A stretch of 64,000 nt of DNA from Rhodovulum robiginosum (lineage in GTDB: Bacteria; Pseudomonadota; Alphaproteobacteria; Rhodobacterales; Rhodobacteraceae), in the NCBI RefSeq assembly GCF_003944755.1, contig NZ_RWGU01000044.1:113286-177285 (forward strand), in the 5' to 3' direction. The position numbers and the translations under genes were made by a program. Under the pieces are notes generated by a model. The model ran no database searches and was not told the DNA's origin. It saw only the letters and a list, made by a program, of their open reading frames with translations. Shown here one piece after another: positions 9,657 to 17,224 of this stretch (position 1 is the first letter of the stretch; each line of letters starts with the position of its first letter).

Positions 9657-9670
9657 TTGATCTGGATCAA
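9657..9670 (-). promoter_or_regulatory. FNR/FnrL-type box before the yeeE pair
   Basis: TTGATCTGGATCAA matches the FNR consensus TTGAT-N4-ATCAA in all ten specified positions. Its centre (9663.5) lies about 100 bp before the yeeE ATG and about 15 bp after the terminator of the upstream small RNA, so it belongs to the yeeE promoter. This suggests activation under low oxygen, with the sulfur-type operator at 9602-9626 as a second input. Confidence 0.78.
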
Positions 9671-9685
9671 CGGGGCATTTTGCCA

Positions 9686-9720
9686 CGAAAAAACGCCGTG
9701 GGAGGGAGGCCCACGGCGTT
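9686..9720 (-). terminator. Rho-independent terminator of the predicted small RNA
   Basis: On the minus strand an 11-bp perfect stem (AACGCCGTGGG and complement, 9692-9702 with 9710-9720) encloses the loop CCTCCCT and is followed by six T residues (the A run 9688-9693 on the plus strand, of which the first pairs belong to the stem). It can end both the small RNA and any read-through from the moxR-VWA operon, isolating the yeeE promoter downstream. Confidence 0.85.
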
Positions 9721-9873
9721 CTGTTTGCGACGCTTCGGGAGGGAGGCCCTCGGCGTCAACTGCGGCGGACAGGGAGGGAGGGCCCTGAACACCAACCCCC
9801 CATGTTGGGAAACGACAGGGGGCCGCCTGCACGGCGGGAATGCGTCGGGAAAAACGCACCGTGCAAACTATGT
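9687..9873 (-). ncRNA. predicted FNR-controlled small RNA with three CCUCCCU hairpin loops
   Basis: This stretch between the yeeE pair and the VWA gene has no plausible reading frame but a complete small-RNA layout on the minus strand: FNR box, -10 element, structured transcript of about 187 nt, and intrinsic terminator. The 5' hairpin (9829-9864) is a two-part stem, GCACGG/CCGUGC and UGCGU/ACGCA, with UUCCCG in the bulge and UUUUCCCG in the loop. Three hairpins follow: 9770-9787 (stem CAGGG/CCCUG), 9729-9757 (stem GACGC...GGG) and 9692-9720 (stem AACGCCGUGGG). Each has GGG before and CCC after the same loop core CCUCCCU, the exact complement of AGGGAGG. Exposed C-rich loops are known from Rhodobacter CCUCCUCCC-motif RNAs (CcsR/cuckoo type) and from the redox RNA RoxS/RsaE. 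I infer a trans-acting translational repressor induced at low oxygen. Confidence 0.62.
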
Positions 9874-9879
9874 TTTTCA

Positions 9880-9919
9880 AATGTAGCTTTGCCGGCCGGG
9901 CGACTTTGATTTAGATCAA
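9880..9919 (-). promoter_or_regulatory. FNR box and -10 element driving the predicted small RNA
   Basis: On the minus strand the FNR box reads TTGATCTAAATCAA (9906-9919), a perfect TTGAT-N4-ATCAA. A -10-like hexamer TACATT lies at 9880-9885, placing the start near 9871-9873. The box centre would then be at about -39.5 to -41.5, the usual class II activator position. The box overlaps the stop codon of the VWA gene, so the promoter is embedded in that gene's 3' end. Confidence 0.65.
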
Positions 9920-11187
9920 ACCGGTTCATCCTGCCGCAGCAGGGCGCGCATCCGGTCGCGCTCTCCGGCGTCGCCGGCGCTGGAAATCGCCGCGGCCAGA
10001 TCCTCCAGCGCGGCGATCGAATGGCCCGCGCGAAAACAGTCGACATGGGGCAGCATCGCCTTGATTCCCTGGGCTTTCGGCGCGAATCCATCCCAACGCA
10101 GCAACGGGTTTATCCAGATCAGCCGGCGCGCGGAGAGGTGCAGGCGCTCGATCTCGCGCGACAGAATGTCCACCGCGCCGCGATCGAGCCCGTCGGTGAT
10201 CAGGAGCACCACCGCACCGCTGCCCAGCACCCGGCGCGACCAGTCGCGGTTGAAGGCGTGCAGCGCATCGCCGATTCGGGTGCCGCCCTCCCAGTCCTGC
10301 GCCTCCGATCCCGCGGCGGCCAGCGCGGCGTCGACGTCGCGGGTGGCCAGTTGCCGGGTGATGTTGGTCAGCCGCGTGCCGAAGGTGAAGGCGTGCACCT
10401 TGGCCCAGCCCGCGCCCTTTTCATTGGCCACCGCGTGCAGGAAATGCAGCACCATGCGCGAGTATTGCGACATCGAGCCGGAGATGTCGCAAAGCACCAC
10501 CAGGTTGGGCCAGCGGGTGCGCCGGTCACGATAGGCAAGCGCGCCGATCTCGCCGCCACGGCGCTGCGCCGCGCGCATCGTGCCGCGCCAATCGGGCAGC
10601 CGCCCGAGGGTCGCGGGCCGGGTGCGGCGCGAGACCAGGGGTTTCACGGGCAAACGCAGACGGGCCAGCATCCGCTTGGCCTCGGCGATCTCGGCCAGGC
10701 TCATCTGTTCGAAATCCAGGGTCTTGAGCCGTTCGCGCCCCGAGGCGGTCTGGCTCGCGTCGATCTCGATCTCCTCGCCCGCGGGCTCGCCGGGGTCGAT
10801 CTCGGGCATCTCGCGCTCGGCCCCGTCGAGCAGCGCCTCGGCCGCGCGCCGCTCGGCCGCCCTGGCCTTGCGCTCTTCGGCCACGCCCCTGAGCGAGGGC
10901 AGCATCAGCCCCATCATGTGCTCGAGAAACCGCGGGTCGCGCCAGTAGAGCCGGAAGACCTGGTCGAAGACCTGGCGGTGTTCGGGCCGCGACAGGAAAC
11001 AGGCCGCCAGCGTGTGGTAGAAATCGCCGCGTTCGGAGAACCCCGCCGCCTCGACCGCGCGCACCGCGTCGATCACCCGGCCCGGCCCCACCGGCAGGCC
11101 CGCGGCGCGCAGCGCGCGGGCGAAATGGGTGATGTTGTGGCTCAGCTTTCCGTGGTCGGGGATGTCGAGCGGGGGCAGCTCTGTCAT
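9916..11187 (-). CDS. VWA-domain protein, CoxE-like
   Basis: A 423-residue cytoplasmic protein. The N-terminal half is helical and charged. The C-terminal half is a von Willebrand A domain with the MIDAS motif DISGSMS, then TFGTRLTNITRQL, a GGTRIGDAL segment and LLITDGLDRG. CoxE-type proteins work with a MoxR ATPase (here the next gene upstream) to mature molybdenum hydroxylases such as CO dehydrogenase, probably for cofactor modification. Start 11187 gives the family N-terminus (PPLDIPDHGKLSHNITHFARALR). The MoxR gene ends 84 bp upstream, with a Rhodobacteraceae-type intergenic repeat between them. The gene's stop overlaps the FNR box of the small RNA promoter. Confidence 0.88.
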   Translation of the reverse strand: MTELPPLDIPDHGKLSHNITHFARALRAAGLPVGPGRVIDAVRAVEAAGFSERGDFYHTLAACFLSRPEHRQVFDQVFRLYWRDPRFLEHMMGLMLPSLRGVAEERKARAAERRAAEALLDGAEREMPEIDPGEPAGEEIEIDASQTASGRERLKTLDFEQMSLAEIAEAKRMLARLRLPVKPLVSRRTRPATLGRLPDWRGTMRAAQRRGGEIGALAYRDRRTRWPNLVVLCDISGSMSQYSRMVLHFLHAVANEKGAGWAKVHAFTFGTRLTNITRQLATRDVDAALAAAGSEAQDWEGGTRIGDALHAFNRDWSRRVLGSGAVVLLITDGLDRGAVDILSREIERLHLSARRLIWINPLLRWDGFAPKAQGIKAMLPHVDCFRAGHSIAALEDLAAAISSAGDAGERDRMRALLRQDEPV

Positions 11188-11228
11188 GGCGGACCTCGGG
11201 GTCGGGCGGAGAGGCCGGGGGGTTTTCC

Positions 11229-11270
11229 ACCCCCCGGACCCCCCGGAGGATATTTTAGGCCAGAAGAAGC
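11229..11270 (-). repeat. intergenic repeat at the moxR 3' end
   Basis: Directly after the moxR stop the minus strand reads GCTTCTTCTGGCC, TAAAATATCC, then two GGGGGG-type blocks. It is one copy of the element also seen at 23894, 41286-41392, 46231-46346 and 57239, always at gene 3' ends. Confidence 0.7.
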
Positions 11271-12194
11271 TCAGGCCGGGGCGAGCTCGGCGCGGATCTC
11301 GTCGAGCAGGCGCTTGGCCTCGGAGCCCTCGATCTTCTGGATATCGTCCTGGTATTTCAAAAGCGCGCCGATCGTGTCGGCGATCACCTGCGGCGAGAGG
11401 TCGATCACGTCGAGCGCCAGCAGGCATTTGGCCCAGTCGATGGTTTCGGCGACGCCGGGTTTCTTGAACAGATCCTCGGTGCGGAGTTTCTGCACGAAGG
11501 CGACGATCTCGCGGGAAAGGGTTTCGGCGGCCTCCGGCGCGCGGGCGTGGAGGATTTCGATCTCGCGCTCGAAATCGGGATAGTCGACCCAGTGGTAGAG
11601 GCAGCGGCGCTTGAGCGCGTCATGCACCTCGCGGGTGCGGTTCGAGGTGAGGATGACGATGGGCGGATGCGCGGCCTGGACCGTGCCCAGTTCGGGGATC
11701 GTGACCTGGTAATCGGACAGCGCCTCGAGCAGGAAGGCCTCGAAGGGTTCGTCGGTGCGGTCGATCTCGTCGATCAGGAGCACCGGCGGCCCCTCGACAT
11801 GGGGGCGCAGCGCCTGCAGCAGCGGGCGTTCGATCAGGTAGTGCTGCGAGAAGAGCTCGTCCTTGAGCGCCTCGCGGTCGGCGCCGGCGCCGTCGAAACC
11901 CATCGCCTCGGCGGTGCGGATGGCGATCATCTGCTCGGCGAAATTCCATTCGTAGACGGCTGAGGAGGCATCGAGCCCCTCGTAGCATTGCAGGCGGATC
12001 AGCCGGCGGCCGAGCGCGGCGGCGATCGCCTTGGCGATCTCGGTCTTGCCGGTGCCGGCCTCACCCTCGAGAAACAGCGGCCGGCCGAGGCGCAGCGCGA
12101 GGAAGGCCACGGTGGCCAGCGCCCGCCCGCAGACGTAGTTCTGCCCGTCCAGCAGCGTTTGCACCTGGTCGATCGACGCGATTTCTTCGGCCAT
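11271..12194 (-). CDS. MoxR-type AAA+ ATPase (CoxD-like)
   Basis: A 307-residue AAA+ ATPase of the MoxR group. It shows Walker A GEAGTGKTE, Walker B VLLIDEIDRTDE, the sensor region IVILTSNRTREVHDALKRRC with the arginine finger, and the MoxR lid. CoxD/MoxR proteins remodel client enzymes together with a VWA partner; here the CoxE-like VWA gene follows in the same direction. With XdhC and the MoeA-like protein further downstream this forms the maturation set normally found beside CO dehydrogenase or other molybdenum hydroxylases, although no such structural gene is adjacent. The RBS is GGGGAGG a few bases before the ATG. Confidence 0.9.
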   Translation of the reverse strand: MAEEIASIDQVQTLLDGQNYVCGRALATVAFLALRLGRPLFLEGEAGTGKTEIAKAIAAALGRRLIRLQCYEGLDASSAVYEWNFAEQMIAIRTAEAMGFDGAGADREALKDELFSQHYLIERPLLQALRPHVEGPPVLLIDEIDRTDEPFEAFLLEALSDYQVTIPELGTVQAAHPPIVILTSNRTREVHDALKRRCLYHWVDYPDFEREIEILHARAPEAAETLSREIVAFVQKLRTEDLFKKPGVAETIDWAKCLLALDVIDLSPQVIADTIGALLKYQDDIQKIEGSEAKRLLDEIRAELAPA

Positions 12195-12260
12195 GTCCGT
12201 CCTCCCCTTGCGTCAGACTGCACGCGGTGCGGCGGCGGTCAAGGGCGCAGCCGCGCGGCC

Positions 12261-13025
12261 TCAGCCGGGCCGCGGCAGGGCTTGGGCGAAAAGCCGCCCC
12301 GGCGCGACGCCCCCGGGCCCCGCGCCCGAGAGTCGCGCCATGTGCCAGGCCAACGCCTGGTTGCTGGCGATCACCGGCAGACCCAACTGCGCCTCGAGAT
12401 CGTCGATGATGTCGAGCGTGCGCAGGTTGGTGCAGGAGAGGAACACCGCCTCGACCCCCGGCGCGCGCCCGGCGGCGAGCGCCGCGTCGCGGATCGAGGC
12501 CGGGTCGATGCGCGCGACCCGCGCCTCGACCCGCTCTCCGAAAGAGACGGTGACCGGCACCGCGATACCCGACGTCTCGAAGGCTGCGCGCAGCGGGCCG
12601 GCCACCGCGTCGATATAGGGGGAGACCAGCGCGACCGAGCGCGCGCCAACGGCGCCGAACGCGGCGCGCGCCGCGCTCAGCGGCTCGGTCACCGCGCGGG
12701 TGGCGGCCGCCTGCCCCACCAGCCCGGCCACCCGGTCCGCGCCGATCAGCGTGGTGCCCGAGGTGCAGGCGTAGCCGATCGCGTCGAACGCCGCGGAGGG
12801 GGGCAGCAGCGCGGCGGCGGCGGGCAGCGTCTGCGCCATCGTGGCGATGGTTTCGGGCGTCAGGTCGGCGCCCGAGGGGATGCGGCTGACATAAAGCGCG
12901 ATGTCGGGGGCGGTGAAGATCCGCCGGAAATCCTGTTCCACGGTCTCGTCGACCTGAAGCACGATCAGCCCCAGCGTGGCGCGCGCACCGATCGGGCCGG
13001 TCAGGCGATAGGGGTGCGGGCTCAC
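12261..13025 (-). CDS. Asp/Glu racemase / maleate isomerase family protein
   Basis: A 254-residue protein of the Asp/Glu racemase superfamily, closest by pattern to maleate cis-trans isomerase and arylmalonate-decarboxylase-like proteins. The two catalytic Cys motifs are IGYACTSGTTLIG and VFLSCTNLRTLDII, which act as the acid/base pair in cis-trans isomerisation or racemisation. It is coupled by ATGA (13022-13025) to an M24 peptidase. That pairing resembles EutA/DoeA-type ectoine degradation gene pairs, but the rest of such a cluster is missing, so the substrate is left open. Confidence 0.8.
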   Translation of the reverse strand: MSPHPYRLTGPIGARATLGLIVLQVDETVEQDFRRIFTAPDIALYVSRIPSGADLTPETIATMAQTLPAAAALLPPSAAFDAIGYACTSGTTLIGADRVAGLVGQAAATRAVTEPLSAARAAFGAVGARSVALVSPYIDAVAGPLRAAFETSGIAVPVTVSFGERVEARVARIDPASIRDAALAAGRAPGVEAVFLSCTNLRTLDIIDDLEAQLGLPVIASNQALAWHMARLSGAGPGGVAPGRLFAQALPRPG

Positions 13026-14188
13026 CGGTCGATCTCGGGCAGGTCGGCGGGCGCTCGGGCCGACAAGAGTTCTGGCCCCGACGCGCGCAGCACCAGGTTT
13101 TCCTCATGCACCATGATCCGCCCCGGGGCGATTTCGACGCCCGGTTCCAGCGTCAGCACCATGCCGGCGCGCAGCACGGTGTCGTCGGCCTCCGACAGCG
13201 AGGGCCATTCGGTCAGCGCCAGGCCCAGCCCGTGGCCGAAGCGCCCGGCGGCCGGCGTGACCCCCGCGCGGGTCAGCGCCTCGGCCATCACGCGGTGCAC
13301 CTCGCGCGCGGTCATGCCGGGGCGCAGCGCGGCCAGCGCGCGGTCGGTCGCGTCGTAGAGCGCGGCATGGGCGCGGCGGGCGCCCGCGCCGGCCCGGCCG
13401 ATGGCGAAATTCCGGTCGAAATCGCAAAAATACCCGTCGCGCACCGCGCCGGTATCCAGCATCAGCACGTCGCCCGGCGCCAGCGGCCGCGAATCGGCCG
13501 GCGAGATCACGTCGCCATAGCCCGAGGGCCCGGCCCCGCCCGCGACATAGCTGACCCAGTCGGCGCCTTCCTGGAGCAGCGCGATCTGGAAGTCGCGGAA
13601 CACCTCGGCCAGCGGACGGCCGGCACGGGCGAAGTCGGGCACCCGGTCAAAGGCGCGGTCGGCCACGCCGCAGGCGGCGCGGATCTTGTCGATCTCGGCC
13701 TCGGACTTGACCTCGCGCACCCGGTGCACGACCGCCGTGGCATCGGCAAAGCGGCGCGGCGCGATCCGCTGGCCGACGCGGGCGTGATCGGCCAGCGGCA
13801 TCCGCAGATGGGTTTCGGGCCCCATGGGCAGACCGATGGCCCCGCCCGCCGGAACAAGCGCGCAAAGCGTGTCGGCCAGCAGCGTGACGCCGTCATCGGC
13901 CGGGTCCGGCGCGGGCCATGTGCGGATCTCGGACACCCATGTGCGGCCCATCAGCTCGGCCCCGATGGCCGGGATCACCGCGACGGGCGCGCCCCGGGCC
14001 GGCAGCACCACGAACCAGGGCCGCGCCGGGCTTTCCCAGAACCGAGTCAGGAACCCCGTCAGGTAAAAGATGTCGGGCGCGGTCGTCAGCAAGAGCGCGT
14101 CGAGCCCGGCCCCGGCCATTTCGCCCTGAAGCGCGGCGGCGCGGCGGCGGTACTCTGCCGCGGGAAAGATCAGCGACCGCTCAGCCAT
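13022..14188 (-). CDS. M24 family metallopeptidase (Xaa-Pro peptidase-like)
   Basis: A 388-residue creatinase/aminopeptidase-P-like protein. The N-terminal creatinase domain holds ALLLTTAPDIFYLTGFLTRFWESPARP. The C-terminal pita-bread domain shows the metal ligands LMLDTGAVRDGYFCDFDRNFAIG (two Asp), FGHGLGLALTEWP (His), TLEPGVEI (Glu) and VHEENLV (Glu), so it should be catalytically competent. Family members cleave Xaa-Pro peptides, creatine, dimethylsulfoniopropionate or ectoine derivatives. The start at 14188 is preferred since the family begins there (MAERSLIFP); an in-frame ATG at 14224 also exists. Neither has a Shine-Dalgarno, but a short leader frame with AGGAGG overlaps the 14188 start. 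Confidence 0.85.
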   Translation of the reverse strand: MAERSLIFPAAEYRRRAAALQGEMAGAGLDALLLTTAPDIFYLTGFLTRFWESPARPWFVVLPARGAPVAVIPAIGAELMGRTWVSEIRTWPAPDPADDGVTLLADTLCALVPAGGAIGLPMGPETHLRMPLADHARVGQRIAPRRFADATAVVHRVREVKSEAEIDKIRAACGVADRAFDRVPDFARAGRPLAEVFRDFQIALLQEGADWVSYVAGGAGPSGYGDVISPADSRPLAPGDVLMLDTGAVRDGYFCDFDRNFAIGRAGAGARRAHAALYDATDRALAALRPGMTAREVHRVMAEALTRAGVTPAAGRFGHGLGLALTEWPSLSEADDTVLRAGMVLTLEPGVEIAPGRIMVHEENLVLRASGPELLSARAPADLPEIDR

Positions 14189-14237
14189 CGGCGGCATCGG
14201 CCGCTGGCCGTTCGGGCCGGTCATGGGGTGTCGGCAT
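14181..14237 (-). CDS. possible 18-residue leader peptide coupling translation of the M24 gene
   Basis: On the minus strand AGGAGG (14243-14248) lies 5 bp before an ATG that opens an 18-codon frame rich in Pro, Asp and Ala. Its TGA (14181-14183) falls just inside the start of the M24 coding region (ATG 14186-14188). As neither M24 start has its own ribosome-binding site, this frame may bring ribosomes to it. No product function is implied; it might also be chance. Confidence 0.35.
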   Translation of the reverse strand: MPTPHDRPERPAADAADG

Positions 14238-14693
14238 CACCGCCTCCTGCGCTTGCCGGGCCAGCATATCGCCGCGCCGGCCGCATTTCCCGAAAATTCT
14301 GGGGCGCAGCCAACGCCGCCGCCGGTCGCGCCAAACGTCGCTGAACTGTCACGCATATGGCGCAAGCCACCCGCGCATCGGTCCATGATCGCCGGAACTG
14401 ATGGCATTGCTGGAAGAGGCAGGCAGCAAGATGACCTCGGTCTCCCTACTCGGCTGGCTTGGGCTGGTCATCCTTCTGGCCGGCGAAACCGCGGCGTTCG
14501 CGCGCCCCTGCGCGACGCCCTGACGCCCTGAAGCCGGAGGCTGGCGGAATTTCTTACCTGTTTCAGGCAGATCAGAGTGCCGGGAAACCCAGGCTCGCGT
14601 GCCTTTGGCGCCGGGGCCCCATGACGGCCCGCCGGGCCGTCATGGCTGCACTGATGTCAACGCGGTTGCGAAACGACTATCCTGGCCACTTGG
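14238..14693 (+). other. 456-bp gap without a convincing gene
   Basis: No frame here looks like a known protein. A 30-codon frame at 14431-14523 (plus) would give a single hydrophobic segment ending in ARPCATP with a weak GGCAGG-type RBS; it is not supported enough to call. The gap also holds the perfect hairpin at 14619-14645. It may be decayed sequence. Confidence 0.4.
14619..14645. repeat. perfect 12-bp stem hairpin
   Basis: CCATGACGGCCC pairs perfectly with its complement across a GCC loop. No T run follows on either strand, so it is not a standard terminator. It lies about 50 bp past the guaB stop (minus strand) and could block exonucleases or stall transcription from guaB. Confidence 0.6.
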
Positions 14694-16229
<1,536 letters not shown>

Positions 16230-16508
16230 CTAGCAGCAGGTCTTTTCCAGATAGGCCAGCAGCGCCAGCCCCTCGTCGTCTCCGATCTCTTCGAAAAACG
16301 CGCTGAGGCTGTTTACCTGGCTGCCGATGAAATACAGGTTGTCGTTGCCCATGCGGGCCTTCTCGGCAAGCTTCTGGTCGAAATACCCGACCCAGCGGGA
16401 ATTGCATCCGGCCATGCGCGCGACCAGCAGGTCCATCAGCCGGTCGGCATTTCCGTCGCAGTCGATTCCGACGAAGCTGACATAGCGATCGGGTGTGGCG
16501 TCGTTCAT
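16230..16508 (-). CDS. cowN: CowN-like N2-fixation sustaining protein
   Basis: A 92-residue soluble protein with the CowN pattern: [22 protein letters not shown] at the N-terminus, a middle helix with YFDQKL, and the ending [30 protein letters not shown]. In Rhodospirillum rubrum and other diazotrophs CowN binds nitrogenase and protects it from carbon monoxide, and its gene is controlled by the CO sensor CooA. Here it is preceded by a CooA-like regulator gene and an exact CooA-type DNA site, which supports the call. No nif genes are in the window, so whether the organism fixes N2 cannot be told. Slightly short of the ~95-100-residue norm but apparently complete. Confidence 0.85.
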   Translation of the reverse strand: MNDATPDRYVSFVGIDCDGNADRLMDLLVARMAGCNSRWVGYFDQKLAEKARMGNDNLYFIGSQVNSLSAFFEEIGDDEGLALLAYLEKTCC

Positions 16509-16546
16509 GGCGGGGCCTTTCGAGCTTGGATCATGAAATCGGAAAT

Positions 16547-16596
16547 CCCGATCACTCTAGTCGGGTGTCCCGTCGCCGTCTGTCAGCCGGACGACA
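16547..16596 (-). promoter_or_regulatory. cowN promoter with a CooA-type binding site
   Basis: TGTCA-GCCGGA-CGACA at 16581-16596 matches exactly the site TGTCA-N6-CGACA known for CooA in R. rubrum. On the minus strand a -10-like TAGAGT (16554-16559) follows; a start near 16547 puts the site centre (16588.5) at about -41.5, the class II activator position, and gives a 5' leader of about 40 nt before cowN. The site overlaps the stop of the regulator gene. Confidence 0.75.
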
Positions 16597-17215
16597 GCGC
16601 CGCGCGCGTGACCAAGGTGCCGCAGTCGAGGATCTGCACGCGCTGGCGGTCGGGCCGCGCGATCACGCCCTCGCGGACCATCTGGTTGAGCAGCGTCGAC
16701 AGCGTCTGCCGCGACGTGCCGAGCGCGGTGGCCAGCGCCTCGGTGGTGCCGAGCAGCCGGATGCTGTCGCTGCCCTGGATCCGCCGTTCGGACAGCAGAA
16801 ACCGGGCCAGGCGTGCATCGACCGGCCGAAAGGCGAGATCCTCGATCAGGTTTAGCGCCTCGTGCAGCAGCACCCCGACCTCGCGGAAGGCGGCGACGCC
16901 CATCTCGGGCTCGCGCGCGATCAGGCCCAGCATCGCCATCACCGGCCAGCTTTGCACCTCGCAGGGCTCCAGCGCCTCGACCCAGCCGCGGGTATGCGTC
17001 ACGAAGATGCCCCCGGGCCGGAGATAGCCAAGCGTCAGGGCGCGCGCCTCGCCCGCCAGCGAGATACGCGCCAGTCCGGCTTCCAGCACGAAGATCCGGT
17101 TCTCCCCGGCATCGGGCACCGAGATCGCGGCACCCGGCGCATGGCTGCGCCGAACGCCGCCGTCGAGCCGCGACAGCCATTCGGGGCCCGAAGGGGGCGG
17201 CGGGGCGGCGTCCAT
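16583..17215 (-). CDS. CooA-like Crp/Fnr family regulator
   Basis: A 210-residue Crp/Fnr protein: cyclic-nucleotide-type sensor domain (about 15-115), dimerisation helix (about 110-135) and winged helix-turn-helix (about 150-205). It aligns well to R. rubrum CooA: GGIFVTHTRGWVEALEPCEV corresponds to the CooA heme region, with His74 at the place of the heme ligand His77 and Val72 in place of Cys75. IEDLAFRPVDARLARFLL matches the CooA hinge. The recognition helix TSRQTLSTLLN is nearly the CooA helix SSRQTTSTALN, so the same DNA site is expected, and that exact site lies at its own 3' end before cowN. No FNR-type Cys cluster is present. CO sensing by heme is an inference. The gene follows the TDT gene by 9 bp. 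Confidence 0.78.
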   Translation of the reverse strand: MDAAPPPPSGPEWLSRLDGGVRRSHAPGAAISVPDAGENRIFVLEAGLARISLAGEARALTLGYLRPGGIFVTHTRGWVEALEPCEVQSWPVMAMLGLIAREPEMGVAAFREVGVLLHEALNLIEDLAFRPVDARLARFLLSERRIQGSDSIRLLGTTEALATALGTSRQTLSTLLNQMVREGVIARPDRQRVQILDCGTLVTRAALSSG

Positions 17216-17224
17216 CGGGCGGGC

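Noticed and set aside
9692..9720. Plus-strand terminator at the same hairpin
   Set aside because: On the plus strand the stem is followed by CTGTTTG without a T run, and no plus-strand gene ends there; only the minus-strand reading fits.
8300..9880. Long open frame on the minus strand across the yeeE pair and the small RNA region
   Set aside because: It overlaps two clear membrane-protein genes in another frame, two terminators and FNR boxes, and its sequence is Arg/Pro/Gly-rich low complexity typical of out-of-frame reading in GC-rich DNA.
12261..14188. Ectoine degradation genes (EutA/DoeA)
   Set aside because: The pair racemase-like plus M24 peptidase recalls that cluster, but none of the other ectoine genes (transporter, deacetylase, aminotransferase, regulator) are adjacent, so the specific names were not used.
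14431..14523. 30-codon plus-strand frame with one hydrophobic segment
   Set aside because: Weak RBS, no family resemblance and no neighbour context; kept only as a remark in the gap entry.
16583..17215. FNR (oxygen-sensing) identity for the Crp/Fnr regulator
   Set aside because: No Cys cluster for a [4Fe-4S] centre, and the recognition helix has the CooA-type RQT-x-S instead of the E-x-x-S-R of FNR. It is therefore unlikely to be the protein acting at the two FNR boxes.
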